A stretch of DNA of 43,702 bases. Source: Sphingomonadaceae bacterium (GTDB lineage Bacteria > Pseudomonadota > Alphaproteobacteria > Sphingomonadales > Sphingomonadaceae). The DNA lies in contig JAIOYN010000006.1 of the NCBI GenBank assembly GCA_021741065.1, positions 1-43,702 on the forward strand, read 5' to 3'. Below the pieces are notes generated by a model. It made no database searches. It was not told the origin of the DNA and saw only the letters and a program-made list of their open reading frames with translations. The position numbers were made by a program, and so were the translations under genes. Below are positions 1-9,255 of the stretch, piece after piece (the stretch's first letter is position 1; each line of letters begins with the position of its first letter).

Positions 1-378
1 GACGCGATCTATGCCGCCGTGCGACTGATGTCCGCGTCGGCCAAGCTCGGCAAAAGCGTGGCCGAGTTGCGCAGCGAAATGCCGGAGATGATCAACACCC
101 CCGAAATGCGTTTCCAAGTCGACGAGAGCCGCAAATTCGCCGTGATCGACGAAGTGTTGGCACGATTGTCGGCAGACGGCGCGGATGTGAACAACACCGA
201 CGGCGCGCGCGTCAATACGCCCGATGGCTGGTGGCTATTGCGCGCATCGAACACGCAAGACGTGCTCGTCGCCCGCGCCGAGGCATCTTCCGAAGAAGGT
301 CTCGAACGGCTGATGGCGCAAATTGATGCGCAATTGGCGGCATCAGGGCTGGAACGCGGGGAAACTGTCGGGCATTAA
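1..378 (+). CDS. pgmG: Phosphoglucomutase/phosphomannomutase, C-terminal part (5' truncated by window edge)
   Basis: This is the last 125 residues of an alpha-D-phosphohexomutase; the reading frame is open to base 1, so the start lies outside the window. These enzymes interconvert hexose 1- and 6-phosphates (glucose or mannose) and feed nucleotide-sugar and exopolysaccharide synthesis. The visible part is the C-terminal phosphate-binding domain, with the family signature RASNTQDVLVARAEA (the phosphate-grip loop of sphingomonad PgmG-type enzymes) followed by a terminal helix. The catalytic serine and metal-binding domains are not in view. The stop codon is 7 bases before the likely start of the helicase gene, so the two may be co-transcribed. 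Bifunctionality is inferred from family knowledge. Confidence 0.8.
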   Translation, partial: DAIYAAVRLMSASAKLGKSVAELRSEMPEMINTPEMRFQVDESRKFAVIDEVLARLSADGADVNNTDGARVNTPDGWWLLRASNTQDVLVARAEASSEEGLERLMAQIDAQLAASGLERGETVGH

Positions 379-385
379 GCTCGCC

Positions 386-2791
386 GTGAGTTTACCGCCC
401 ATCATTCTCAATTGGTTCGCCACGCGCGGGTGGCAGCCGCGACGGCATCAGTTGGAGATGCTCGACGCCGCAGTCGAGGGACGGCATGCCCTATTGGTGG
501 CCGCGACGGGTGCGGGCAAGACGCTGGCCGGATTTTTGCCGAGCCTCAAGGATTTGATTGACGCCCCCTCCGACGGCTTACACACACTCTATATCTCCCC
601 GCTGAAGGCATTGGCCACTGATGTGCGCCGCAATCTTCTAATCCCGATCGAGGAAATGGGCCTGCCGATCCGCGTTGAGGCGCGGACGGGCGACACACCG
701 TCCGACCGCAAGGCGCGGCAGCGGGTCAAACCGCCGCATATATTGTTGACCACACCTGAATCTTTGTCGCTGCTGCTCAGCCATGAAGACAGCGTGCACA
801 TGTTCGCCACGCTGAAACGCGTCATTGTCGATGAGGTCCACGCCTTCGCCAATGGCAAACGCGGTGATCTGCTCAGCCTATCTCTCGCGCGGCTGCAGAC
901 ATTGGCACCGGACATGCAACGTGTTGCCCTGTCTGCGACGGTGGCCGATCCCGATGACTATCGCGCATGGCTCGCGCCTTATGGCGACATGGATCAGGTC
1001 AGCTTGGTTGAAGGGGAGGCAGCGGCGGAGCCTGACCTGACAATCCTGTTACCAGATGGCCGCGTGCCATGGGCGGGGCATAGCGGGCAGCATGCGATAC
1101 CGCAGCTCATCGACGAAATTGGCCGCAACAAAATCACGCTGATTTTCTGCAACACACGCTTCCTTGCCGAATTTATCTTCCAGAAATTATGGGACGCGAA
1201 TGAAGCAAAATTTCCCATCGGCATTCATCATGGGTCGTTGTCGGTAGAGGCGCGGCGCAAGGTTGAGGGCGCAATGGCCGAGGGCAGATTGCGCGCCTTG
1301 GTCTGCACCGCCAGCCTCGATTTGGGTGTCGACTGGGGAAATGTCGACTGCGTCATCCAAATGGGTGCGCCCAAGGGATCGTCACGCCTGCTGCAGCGCA
1401 TTGGCCGGTCCAACCACCGCATGGACGAACCCAGCAAGGCTATCCTTGTCCCCGGTAATCGTTTTGAATATCTGGAGGCTGAAGCCGCCTTTGACGCGGT
1501 GGCAGAGGGCGTCCGCGACGGTGAAACCTTCCGACCAGGCAGCTATGATGTGCTCGCACAGCATGTCATGGGGATCGCCTGCGCCGGACCCTTTGACGAA
1601 GCGGCGTTACTGGCCGAGGTCCAATCGGCATTACCCTATTCCGCTATCGATGCTGCAACCTTTGCGCGCGTCATCGCCTTTATCGCAACGGGCGGATATG
1701 CACTCAAAGCCTATGACCGCTTCAAGAAATTGGTCAAAGACCCCGATGGCCGGTGGCGCCTATCGCACCCGCAATTTGCTGCGCAGCATAGATTTAACGC
1801 GGGCATCATTGTCGATGCGCCGATGCTGGAAATCCGGTTCCGCAATGGTCGCAAATTGGGCAAGGTGGAGGAAGCTTTCGCCGCCACCTTAAGCCCCGGC
1901 AACTGCTTCACCTTTGCCGGCATGGCGCTTGAGGTTGAATCGATCAAGGACCTCGACCTCATCGTCCGCGCCGCGACCAAGCCTGCGACCAATATCCCTA
2001 GCTATATGGGTGCGCGCTTGCCCCTCACCACACATCTGGCTGAGCGTGTGCGGCAGATGCTGACCGACAGGCCGGGCTGGGCACGCTTTCCCGACGAAGT
2101 GCGCGAATGGTTGGAAATGCAGGCCTATCGCAGTCAAATGCCAAAGGCGGGGCAGTTGCTGGTCGAAACCTTCCCGCACGACAAACGCCATTATATGGTG
2201 GCCTATCCGTTCGAGGGGTGGAACGCGCACCAGTCGCTGGGCATGCTCATCACGCGGCGGATGGAGAGCCGTGGCCTCATGCCCATGGGCTTTGTCGCCA
2301 GCGATTATGCCTTGGGCGTATGGAGCCTCAAACCCATCACAGACCCACGGCCCTTATTTTCTGCAGACATATTGGCCGATGAATTTGTCGACTGGGTGGA
2401 ATCAAGCTACTTGCTCAAACGGGCCTTTCGCGAAGTGGCTGTGATCAGCGGCCTTGTCGAACGGCAACATTCCGGCAAGCGCAAGACGGGCAGGCAGGTG
2501 ACCTTTTCCACCGACCTGATTTACGATGTGCTGCGCAAATATGAACCCGACCATCTGCTGCTGGAGGCGGCATGGGCCGACGCGCGGACGCGATTGACCG
2601 ATGTCGGGCGACTTGGCGATTTATTAGACCGCGCCGCCGATACGATGCTGCACGTCGACCTGCAGCGCGTCAGCCCGCTGGCGGTGCCGTTGCTGGTGAT
2701 GATTGGTCGCGAAAGTGTGGCGCAGGGTTCGGTGGATGACGCTTTGTTGATGGAGGCAGAGAGCTTGGCCAGCGTGGCGATGACACCTTAA
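386..2791 (+). CDS. Ligase-associated DNA damage response DEXH-box helicase (Lhr-like)
   Basis: An 801-residue superfamily 2 helicase. Visible motifs: Walker A AATGAGKT (lysine 45), DEVH box at residues 149-152, SAT at 183-185, and motif VI QRIGRSNHR around 337-345, followed by the long Lhr-type C-terminal region. This architecture matches the helicase that accompanies ATP-dependent DNA ligase, an exonuclease and the PdeM nuclease in bacterial repair clusters, and pdeM is the next gene. The reading frame is open further upstream (a TTG at 323 inside pgmG), but the GTG at 386 gives the N-terminus MSLPPIILNWFATRGW expected for the family and sits just after the previous stop. Role in DNA repair is from family knowledge; neither ligase nor exonuclease is in the window. 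Confidence 0.88.
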   Translation: MSLPPIILNWFATRGWQPRRHQLEMLDAAVEGRHALLVAATGAGKTLAGFLPSLKDLIDAPSDGLHTLYISPLKALATDVRRNLLIPIEEMGLPIRVEARTGDTPSDRKARQRVKPPHILLTTPESLSLLLSHEDSVHMFATLKRVIVDEVHAFANGKRGDLLSLSLARLQTLAPDMQRVALSATVADPDDYRAWLAPYGDMDQVSLVEGEAAAEPDLTILLPDGRVPWAGHSGQHAIPQLIDEIGRNKITLIFCNTRFLAEFIFQKLWDANEAKFPIGIHHGSLSVEARRKVEGAMAEGRLRALVCTASLDLGVDWGNVDCVIQMGAPKGSSRLLQRIGRSNHRMDEPSKAILVPGNRFEYLEAEAAFDAVAEGVRDGETFRPGSYDVLAQHVMGIACAGPFDEAALLAEVQSALPYSAIDAATFARVIAFIATGGYALKAYDRFKKLVKDPDGRWRLSHPQFAAQHRFNAGIIVDAPMLEIRFRNGRKLGKVEEAFAATLSPGNCFTFAGMALEVESIKDLDLIVRAATKPATNIPSYMGARLPLTTHLAERVRQMLTDRPGWARFPDEVREWLEMQAYRSQMPKAGQLLVETFPHDKRHYMVAYPFEGWNAHQSLGMLITRRMESRGLMPMGFVASDYALGVWSLKPITDPRPLFSADILADEFVDWVESSYLLKRAFREVAVISGLVERQHSGKRKTGRQVTFSTDLIYDVLRKYEPDHLLLEAAWADARTRLTDVGRLGDLLDRAADTMLHVDLQRVSPLAVPLLVMIGRESVAQGSVDDALLMEAESLASVAMTP

Positions 2792-2868
2792 GCGCATAGA
2801 GATGGGGCCAGAGGGAACTGCGCACATCCGCTTGCAGTCGCGCACCACAATCCGCATAGCCTGCGGCG

Positions 2869-3564
2869 ATGGCACATGATTTCGAATTTGGCGGGCAGAC
2901 ATTTGAGATAGCTGGCGAGGCGGCCTTATATTGGCGCGCGCAAGATGCGTTATTGGTGTCTGACCTGCATCTCGAAAAGGCCAGCGCCTTTGCTTTATTT
3001 GGCCAGATGCTGCCGCCTTATGACAGCGTATCGACGCTGCAGGATATTGCGGCGCTTTGCAGCAAATATAGCCCTGCCAGTATCATATCACTGGGTGACA
3101 ATTTCCATGACGATGATGGTGAACACCGACTAGCCGAGGACGCTGCGGCATTATTGGTCGATTTGGCCCGCGCCACCGAATGGATTTGGATCACCGGAAA
3201 CCATGACCGGGCGGTGTCGGGCATCTGGGGCGGCGAGGCATTGGACGAATTGACATTGTCGGGCATCACGCTTCGCCATGAGGCGAAGGCAGGCGACCCC
3301 TTTCCCGAAATCTCCGGCCATTTTCATCCCAAGTTCCGGCAGGTGCTGCGCGGGCGGATGGTGAAACGGCGTTGTTTTGTAAAAACCCCGCGCAAGATGA
3401 TCATGCCCGCCTTTGGCGCGCTGACCGGCGGACTAGATGTGCAGGATGCTGCAATCATAAAGGCGTGCGACCTCAGCGCTGGCGAAGGGGTTGAGGCCTT
3501 AGTCGCCACAAAAAGCGGCTATGCGCGTTTTGCGTTAAACTACGCTGGGACGCTCACCAAATAA
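2869..3564 (+). CDS. pdeM: Ligase-associated DNA damage response endonuclease PdeM (metallophosphoesterase)
   Basis: A 231-residue calcineurin-like metallophosphoesterase. The metal-binding motifs are present in order: SDLHLEK (Asp32, His34), GDNFHD (Asp77, Asn78), GNHD (111-113) and GHFHPK (His151, His153). PdeM proteins act with the helicase encoded just upstream and an ATP-dependent ligase in a DNA repair module. The 77-base gap from the helicase holds no obvious terminator. The 3' end overlaps the convergent yggS gene by 30 bases (3535-3564), so the last residues of both proteins share DNA. Family assignment is firm; the exact substrate is not evident from sequence. Confidence 0.88.
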   Translation: MAHDFEFGGQTFEIAGEAALYWRAQDALLVSDLHLEKASAFALFGQMLPPYDSVSTLQDIAALCSKYSPASIISLGDNFHDDDGEHRLAEDAAALLVDLARATEWIWITGNHDRAVSGIWGGEALDELTLSGITLRHEAKAGDPFPEISGHFHPKFRQVLRGRMVKRRCFVKTPRKMIMPAFGALTGGLDVQDAAIIKACDLSAGEGVEALVATKSGYARFALNYAGTLTK

Positions 3565-4221
3565 GGCGGTGCCGACGCGGACATAAGTCGCGCCCAGCAT
3601 GATGGCAGTTTCAAAGTCATCGGACATGCCCATACTCAATTGTGCCAGACCATGCCGCGCGGACAGTTCGGCCAAAAGCGCAAAGAAGGGCGCCGCTTCG
3701 ACCTCAGCGGGCGGAATGCACATGAGGCCAGCCACCGGAAGGCCCGCATCCTGCGCAGCCTTCAACAGGTCGGGAAGCTCCGTCACCGAGCAGCCGCCCT
3801 TTTGCTCTTCAGCGCCAATATTGACTTGCAGGAAGCAAGGCACTGCACGCCCCAACTTCTCCATCGCCTTGCCCAATGCCGTCACGAGCGACAGCCGATC
3901 AACCGAATGGATCATATCAAACAACGCAACCGCCTCTTCGGCTTTGTTGGATTGCAACTGGCCAATGAGGTGCAATTCAACCTCCGGATGCTGCTCCTTC
4001 AGTGCGGGCCATTTGCTCGCAGCCTCCTGCACACGGTTTTCCCCGAACAGCCTTTGGCCTTCCATGATGAGCGGTTCAATGTCTTGCGCCGACCGCGTTT
4101 TTGACACAGCGATAAGGTGGATATCCTCCCCCGGGCGTCGCGCCAATTTGGCGGCGGCGTTCATGCGCGCACGGATGGCCGTCAAACGGTCGGCGGATGT
4201 TTCTGGTGTCGCTTCCTGCAT
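3535..4221 (-). CDS. yggS: YggS-family pyridoxal 5'-phosphate homeostasis protein
   Basis: A 228-residue PLP-binding TIM-barrel protein of the YggS/PROSC family, which holds PLP and keeps free vitamin B6 levels in balance without a known catalytic reaction. The PLP-binding lysine is Lys41 in the segment HLIAVSKTRSAQDI. Other family marks are FGENRVQEA, HLIGQLQSNK, LQVNIGAEEQKGGC, GLMCIPP and LSMGMSDDFETAI near the C-terminus, which includes the phosphate-binding loop. Length is normal. It converges on pdeM with a 30-base overlap and is divergent from the ThiE-like gene, 23 bases away, so a shared promoter region would have to be very compact. Confidence 0.92.
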   Translation of the reverse strand: MQEATPETSADRLTAIRARMNAAAKLARRPGEDIHLIAVSKTRSAQDIEPLIMEGQRLFGENRVQEAASKWPALKEQHPEVELHLIGQLQSNKAEEAVALFDMIHSVDRLSLVTALGKAMEKLGRAVPCFLQVNIGAEEQKGGCSVTELPDLLKAAQDAGLPVAGLMCIPPAEVEAAPFFALLAELSARHGLAQLSMGMSDDFETAIMLGATYVRVGTALFGERPSVV

Positions 4222-4244
4222 AACGCGTCGCTATAGGCAGTTGT

Positions 4245-4793
4245 ATGCCGCGAAGCCACCCCTTGCCGAAAATCTGGCTCATGACCGATGCACGTTTTGG
4301 TGATGACCAACTGCGCGCTATTCAACAGCTGCCCGCGCGTTCAGGCGTGGTTTTCCGCCATTATCATTTCGCTACTCAACAACGTCGCGCATTGTTCGCT
4401 AAAGTGCTGCGGATTTGCCGGCGGCGCGGGCATTTATTGCTGTTGGCGGGCGATGAACGGACCGCTTTGCGCTGGCATGCCGACGGCTTTCATCAACGCA
4501 GTCGTGGCCACACAGGCTTGCTACACAGCGCGCCTGTTCACAATGCGCGCGAAATCGCAGAGGTAAAGCGATGCAGCGCCGACCTCTTATTCCTCTCCCC
4601 GCTTTTCGATACCAGCAGCCACCCCGGCGCACGTCCGCTAGGTCCCTTAATGTTTCAGCGGCTTGCAAAATTGGCCGAGCCAAGGCGCGTCATCGCCTTA
4701 GGTGGCATGACCCGTCAGAGCGCACATATGCTCGGGCCACGGACGATGCATGGCTGGGCGGCGATTGATGCTTTCAGGAAAAAGCCCGCTTAG
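4245..4793 (+). CDS. Thiamine phosphate synthase-like (ThiE/TenI family) protein
   Basis: A 182-residue protein that aligns by motif with ThiE/TenI: an N-terminal PKIWLMTD strand, LLLAGDERTAL, GFHQRS where ThiE has GVHLGQ, LLHSAPVHNAREI, then LSPLFDTSSHPGARPLG and VIALGGM. ThiE joins the pyrimidine and thiazole halves of thiamine. The protein is shorter than typical ThiE (about 210 residues), and the motif positions that bind diphosphate and magnesium look altered, as in the short second copies seen in many alphaproteobacteria. It could therefore be a TenI-type or non-catalytic paralogue. It starts 23 bases from divergent yggS and its stop overlaps the convergent gene at 4790 by 4 bases. No TPP riboswitch-like leader fits in the gap. 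Confidence 0.7.
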   Translation: MPRSHPLPKIWLMTDARFGDDQLRAIQQLPARSGVVFRHYHFATQQRRALFAKVLRICRRRGHLLLLAGDERTALRWHADGFHQRSRGHTGLLHSAPVHNAREIAEVKRCSADLLFLSPLFDTSSHPGARPLGPLMFQRLAKLAEPRRVIALGGMTRQSAHMLGPRTMHGWAAIDAFRKKPA

Positions 4794-5545
4794 AAGCGGA
4801 TTTTGGTGCCGACATAGACAGCTTCGCTGTCCTTGCGATTGTCCGCCAAGGGAATGACGCGGTCATTCTCACTGGCGTAACGGACACCTGCGGTAACGTC
4901 GATCTTGCGGCTGATCGAGAAGCTGCCGCCAACATCCAACTTATAATCGCCCGAAGCCGCGCTACCGCGCGCAGGCGGAGCCATTTCTTTATTCTGGTCG
5001 AGTTTAATATTGGTGCTGAACTTGCTTGGCTTCTGTGCCGATTGATCAAGCCGGAAGCTGCCCTTGCCAACATCGCTTAGGGGCGCCTTTGCCGCGCGCA
5101 CATGCGCCTTAGGCAAAGCAAAATCTTGCCAACCCTTGGACGCCGTCAAACGATAGTCGACAGCGGCTAAGCGAAGCCCCTTGCCCGCGCCCACTTCGCT
5201 GGGTGCGATGACATTGCGTATGGATACGGCGCCAGCGGTCAAACGCGAGTTCGCCCGCGCTGCAACGGTAATGGTGCGGTTGCGGCCTTCACCGGCGCTC
5301 GCAGGCGTGAAAGGGAAACGCGCAGTGGGCGCGATTTGCGTGGCGGAGAATTTTTGGGCAAGAACGCTGTCACCGCCAGCAGGCGTGAACATCGCGACCC
5401 AAGACGGCGCGACCAGTTGTTCCGGACCGGATGTCTTTGCGGCAAAGGCAGGGACAATCATCGGCGAAAGGGCAAACGACGCCGTCGCCAGCATCACTGC
5501 CGCAAAGGTCGCATATTTTCCTTTCTCTACACGCTTCACGTTCAT
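4790..5545 (-). CDS. Exported hypothetical protein, probable outer-membrane beta-barrel
   Basis: I do not recognise this 251-residue protein. It has a basic N-terminus and a hydrophobic stretch (about residues 11-34) ending in PAFAAK, a good signal peptidase I site. The C-terminal ~60 residues alternate polar and hydrophobic positions (GDYKLDVGGSFSISRKIDVT, AVYVGTKIRF) and end in phenylalanine, the usual terminal residue recognised by the BAM machinery. The middle is rich in Ala, Lys and Ser and looks weakly structured. Gly/Ala-rich composition and codon use match the surroundings, so recent transfer is not suggested. Its stop overlaps the ThiE-like gene by 4 bases. Outer-membrane location is an inference from these features. 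Confidence 0.65.
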   Translation of the reverse strand: MNVKRVEKGKYATFAAVMLATASFALSPMIVPAFAAKTSGPEQLVAPSWVAMFTPAGGDSVLAQKFSATQIAPTARFPFTPASAGEGRNRTITVAARANSRLTAGAVSIRNVIAPSEVGAGKGLRLAAVDYRLTASKGWQDFALPKAHVRAAKAPLSDVGKGSFRLDQSAQKPSKFSTNIKLDQNKEMAPPARGSAASGDYKLDVGGSFSISRKIDVTAGVRYASENDRVIPLADNRKDSEAVYVGTKIRF

Positions 5546-5795
5546 TGCCTTTTATCGAGCGATTCTTTTTCGTTACATCAACCTTACGCCTCATTTCAGG
5601 GATTCAAAAGAGGTGTATTTTCAAAATCACGCCGATAACACGTTTTGCGTCCAGTTGTTGCATGATGTCCACAATCGCATAGCGCATGGAACCTGACTGC
5701 AGCATTAATTCCGCGCCGTTCAGCCGCCAGAAAGCTTGCCCCCGGCAGCAAGCCACGATAGAGGTTTCCGATATTCCATTGTTCAAGGACATTTT
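5546..5795. other. Divergent intergenic region between the exported protein and the leuS operon
   Basis: A 250-base gap between two genes that point away from each other, so it must carry both promoters. I see no convincing -35/-10 pair. A 6-base-pair hairpin (GCTTGC at 5734-5739 with GCAAGC at 5748-5753) lies about 45 bases before the DUF3576 start and would be in its leader if transcription begins upstream. No open frame with a recognisable product and no T-box-like or riboswitch-like structure was found. Confidence 0.4.
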
Positions 5796-6239
5796 ATGCG
5801 CACCACTCGCCTGGCACTCATCGTTGCGACCGGCAGCTTATTAAGTTTAGGCCTGCTTTCCGGCTGCGGCGGCAGGGAGCGTCCAAAGGCGGACCTCGCG
5901 GCCAGCCAGGTCACCAATATTGGCGTCAACAGCTATTTATGGCGCGCATCGCTTGATGCCTTGTCGTTCATGCCATTGCTGCAAACCGACTCATCGGGCG
6001 GCGTCATCGTCACCGATTGGTATGTAAATCCGCAAAGCCCTAGCGAGCGCGTAAAATTGACAATTTCGATCCTTGACCAAGACCTGCGCGCCGACGCTTT
6101 ACGCGTGGCCGGCAGCCGCGAAGTCTCGCAAAATGGCCAGTGGGTCGCGGCACCATTGCGCGCAGCTACAGTGCAAAAGCTGGAAGCGGTGATTCTCACT
6201 AAGGCGCGCGACCTTCGTCGGTCTGCAATCACTGGGTAA
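5796..6239 (+). CDS. DUF3576 domain-containing lipoprotein
   Basis: A 147-residue protein with a short basic N-terminus, a hydrophobic segment and the lipobox LLSGC (Cys24), so it is predicted to be a lipoprotein anchored to an envelope membrane. The mature part has [33 protein letters not shown], split here only for description, which is characteristic of DUF3576. That family is common in alphaproteobacteria immediately upstream of leuS and lptE. The start at 5796 was chosen because it puts the signal peptide directly after Met; an earlier in-frame start at 5736 adds residues with no signal character. The function is unknown; the neighbours hint at envelope biogenesis. leuS begins 5 bases after the stop. 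Confidence 0.85.
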   Translation: MRTTRLALIVATGSLLSLGLLSGCGGRERPKADLAASQVTNIGVNSYLWRASLDALSFMPLLQTDSSGGVIVTDWYVNPQSPSERVKLTISILDQDLRADALRVAGSREVSQNGQWVAAPLRAATVQKLEAVILTKARDLRRSAITG

Positions 6240-6244
6240 ATTCT

Positions 6245-8770
6245 ATGTCCAATGTAGAGCGTTTTAACCCGCACGTCGCCGACGCGCGGTGGCAGAATAT
6301 TTGGGAAGAACGCCACAGCTTTGTCGCGGATGACAATTCGCCCAAGCCCCGCGCTTATGTGCTCGAGATGTTTCCCTATCCGTCGGGCCGCATCCATATT
6401 GGCCATGTCCGCAATTACACGATGGGCGACGTTCTGGCGCGCTACAAGCGGATGACGGGGCATGAGGTGTTGCATCCCATGGGCTGGGATGCCTTTGGTA
6501 TGCCCGCCGAAAATGCAGCGATGGAAAAGAATTTTCACCCCGGTGGTTGGACGCGCGACAATATCGCAAACATGAAGGCACAACTTAAACGACTTGGTTT
6601 CGCGATTGACTGGACGCGCGAGTTGGCGACCTGCGAGCCCGAATATTATGGACATGAACAGGCGCTGTTCCTGAAGCTATACGCCGCTGGCCTGGTTTAT
6701 CGCAAGGAATCTGCCGTAAACTGGGACCCAGTCGACATGACCGTACTTGCCAATGAGCAAGTCATCGATGGCAAAGGCTGGCGCTCGGGCGCGCCCGTCG
6801 AGCGCCGCAAGCTGAGCCAGTGGTTCCTAAAAATCACCGACTTTGCCGATGAATTGCTGACGGGCCTTGGTTCGCTTGACCAATGGCCGGACAAGGTGCG
6901 GTTGATGCAGGAAAACTGGATCGGCAAATCGCAGGGCTTGAAATGCACCTTCCGTTTCCCAGGCGGCGATGGCGGCATTGACGTGTTTACAACACGGCCC
7001 GATACCATGTTTGGTGCAAGCTTTGTCGCCATTGCAGCCGACCACCCCGTCGCGCAAAAACTGGCCGCCAATGCGCCCGAATTGCAGGCGTTTATCGAGG
7101 AATGCCGCAAGGGCGGCACCACCGCCGCCGACATCGAAACCGCCGAAAAACGTGGGTTTCATGCGGGCCTGACCGTCGAGCATCCGCTCGATGCAAGCTG
7201 GCATTTGCCAGTCTATGTCGCGAATTTCGTACTCATGGACTATGGCACGGGCGCCGTCTTTGGCTGCCCCGCACATGACCAGCGCGACCTTGATTTTGCC
7301 CGCAAATATGATTTGCCCGTCACCCGCGTTGTCGCCGATGGTGATTTGACCGACAGTGCATTCGCAGGCGACGTCGCATTTACCGGTCCCGGCAATATTG
7401 TGAATTCCCATTGGATGAATGGCATGACGATTGATCAGGCCAAGGCCGATGTCATTGCACGCGCGCAGTTCGAAGGCTGGGGTATAGGCCAGACGCAATA
7501 TCGCCTGCGCGACTGGGGCGTTTCGCGTCAGCGTTATTGGGGCACGCCCATTCCGATCATCCATTGCCAGAGCTGTGGCGCGGTACCCGTGCCCGATGAC
7601 CAATTGCCGGTAACCTTACCCGAAGATGTCAGTTTCGACATTCCCGGCAACCCGCTGGATCGGCACCCGAGCTGGAGCAAAGTCGATTGCCCAAGCTGCG
7701 GACAGCCTGCGCGGCGCGAAACCGATACACTTGATACCTTTGTCGATTCCAGCTGGTATTTCATCCGCTTTGCTAGCCAACCACATGACAAGCCATTTGA
7801 CCGCACCGTTGCGGAAAAATGGCTGCCGGTGGACCAATATATTGGCGGCGTCGAGCATGCGATTCTGCACTTGCTCTATGCCCGTTTTTGGACACGCGCA
7901 TTGAGCCATATTGGCTTGATCGACGTGAAGGAGCCATTTGCGTCTTTGTTCACGCAAGGCATGGTCACGCACCAAACCTATCAAGACGAAAAGGGCAGTT
8001 GGTTGAGCCCCGATCAAGTGCGACGCGAAGGCGACATCTGGACCATCATCGATAGTGGCGCGCCTGCGGTTGCTGGCCGGATCGAGAAAATGTCCAAGTC
8101 CAAAAAGAATGTCGTCGATCCCGATGACATTGTGGATCAATATGGCGCAGATGCCGTGCGCTGGTTTATGCTGTCCGACAGCCCGCCCGAACGCGATCTG
8201 GAATGGTCGGAAGCGGGTATTGAAGGCTGTTGGCGCTTTGTACAGCGTCTGTGGCGCCTGACTTCGCAGGTCAGCGGCGCGGATGGCGTAGAAAAAGCCC
8301 TAGACCGCAAAACCCATCAGATAATCGCTGGCGTCGGCGCTGATATTGAGGCACTTGCCTTTAACAAGGCCGTGGCCAAGATTTACGATCTGGCCAACGC
8401 CATTGAGAAAGCAGCGCCTTCGGCTAGCCGCGATGCTGCCATCCGCACGATCCTATTGCTGTCATCACCTATGGTGCCACATTTGGCCGAAGAGGCCTGG
8501 ACGCAGCTTGGCGCGGAACTGGACGGCGGCTTGATTGCGGACGCGGCATGGCCAGCGGTTGATCCGGCCCTGCTGGAAGAGGACGAGGTTACCATCGCCA
8601 TCCAAGTCAGGGGCAAATTGCGTGACACGCTCACGGTTGCTAAGGGCTTGCCGCAATCCGAGTTGGAGGCGCTTGCGCTGGCCAGCGAAAAGGTTCAGGT
8701 TGCCATTGACGGCGGCGATATAAAGAAAATCATCGTCGTTCCCAACAGGCTGGTCAACATCGTCTTATGA
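6245..8770 (+). CDS. leuS: Leucine--tRNA ligase
   Basis: An 841-residue class I aminoacyl-tRNA synthetase that charges tRNA-Leu. The HIGH motif is at residues 51-54 within [15 protein letters not shown] and the KMSKS motif at 615-619. Between them lie the editing (CP1) domain with its [15 protein letters not shown] segment and the zinc-type insert with paired cysteines (HCQSCGAVP and CPSCGQPA). LWYFIRF-type leucine-specific signatures ([16 protein letters not shown]) are present. Length is normal. It is the second gene of an operon: 5 bases after the DUF3576 gene, and its stop overlaps the lptE start by 4 bases. Confidence 0.97.
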   Translation: MSNVERFNPHVADARWQNIWEERHSFVADDNSPKPRAYVLEMFPYPSGRIHIGHVRNYTMGDVLARYKRMTGHEVLHPMGWDAFGMPAENAAMEKNFHPGGWTRDNIANMKAQLKRLGFAIDWTRELATCEPEYYGHEQALFLKLYAAGLVYRKESAVNWDPVDMTVLANEQVIDGKGWRSGAPVERRKLSQWFLKITDFADELLTGLGSLDQWPDKVRLMQENWIGKSQGLKCTFRFPGGDGGIDVFTTRPDTMFGASFVAIAADHPVAQKLAANAPELQAFIEECRKGGTTAADIETAEKRGFHAGLTVEHPLDASWHLPVYVANFVLMDYGTGAVFGCPAHDQRDLDFARKYDLPVTRVVADGDLTDSAFAGDVAFTGPGNIVNSHWMNGMTIDQAKADVIARAQFEGWGIGQTQYRLRDWGVSRQRYWGTPIPIIHCQSCGAVPVPDDQLPVTLPEDVSFDIPGNPLDRHPSWSKVDCPSCGQPARRETDTLDTFVDSSWYFIRFASQPHDKPFDRTVAEKWLPVDQYIGGVEHAILHLLYARFWTRALSHIGLIDVKEPFASLFTQGMVTHQTYQDEKGSWLSPDQVRREGDIWTIIDSGAPAVAGRIEKMSKSKKNVVDPDDIVDQYGADAVRWFMLSDSPPERDLEWSEAGIEGCWRFVQRLWRLTSQVSGADGVEKALDRKTHQIIAGVGADIEALAFNKAVAKIYDLANAIEKAAPSASRDAAIRTILLLSSPMVPHLAEEAWTQLGAELDGGLIADAAWPAVDPALLEEDEVTIAIQVRGKLRDTLTVAKGLPQSELEALALASEKVQVAIDGGDIKKIIVVPNRLVNIVL

Positions 8771-9255
8771 ACCGTTTCTTTGCCTCCGTGATGCTCGCTT
8801 TCCTTCTGCCAGCATGCAGCTTGCAGCCATTGTATAGCGGCGGGTCAAAAGGGGTGGTGGCGCATACATTGGGAACCATTAGCGTTGCGCCAATCGAGGG
8901 CAAAAATGGTTGGCTGATGCGCAATGCATTGACCGACCGGCTTGGCGCTCAAGACGGCAATTCTGCTCAGTTCCGCTTGGTTGTTGTTTTGGATGACCAA
9001 ATTGAAGGTTTCGGGGTGCGTGCGGATGATACGGTCACGCGTGAACGCCGGACATTGCGTGCGCGCTATCAGCTGGTTTCGGTCGCGACGGGTGAAATTG
9101 TTCTGGATACGACAGCCGGTTCGGACGCGGGCATTGACGTCGTTAGCTCAGAATATGCAACGATCGCTGGCGAAAACAGTGCACTTGAGAACCTGACGCA
9201 AAAGGTTGCAGATCAGATTGTCACGCGGCTTTCCATTTACGCGCGCGGCGAATGA
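8767..9255 (+). CDS. lptE: LPS-assembly lipoprotein LptE
   Basis: A 162-residue lipoprotein with a short signal sequence ending in the lipobox LPAC (Cys17), followed directly by SLQPLYSGG, the usual alphaproteobacterial LptE start of the mature chain. LptE plugs the LptD beta-barrel and helps deliver lipopolysaccharide to the outer leaflet. The overlap of 4 bases with leuS and 4 bases with holA (ATGA junctions) matches the widespread leuS-lptE-holA arrangement, which is the strongest support because the family is poorly conserved in sequence. Confidence 0.85.
   Translation: MNRFFASVMLAFLLPACSLQPLYSGGSKGVVAHTLGTISVAPIEGKNGWLMRNALTDRLGAQDGNSAQFRLVVVLDDQIEGFGVRADDTVTRERRTLRARYQLVSVATGEIVLDTTAGSDAGIDVVSSEYATIAGENSALENLTQKVADQIVTRLSIYARGE

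Noticed and set aside
323-385. Extension of the helicase to a TTG start inside pgmG
   Set aside because: The added residues overlap the pgmG coding region and are not family-like; GTG at 386 fits spacing and N-terminal sequence.
3599-4303. Open frame of 234 codons on the plus strand opposite yggS
   Set aside because: Cys/Ser/Arg-rich nonsense composition and complete overlap with yggS, whose PLP motifs are clear.
5546-6244. T-box or riboswitch leader for leuS
   Set aside because: leuS is 5 bases downstream of the DUF3576 gene, and the upstream gap shows no T-box motif or conserved riboswitch architecture.
6827-7603. Long open frame (258 codons) antisense to leuS, and others such as 7616-8140 and 24608-25342 on the minus strand
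   Set aside because: They are fully inside well-identified genes on the other strand, show no domain motifs, and are explained by codon bias creating long antisense frames.
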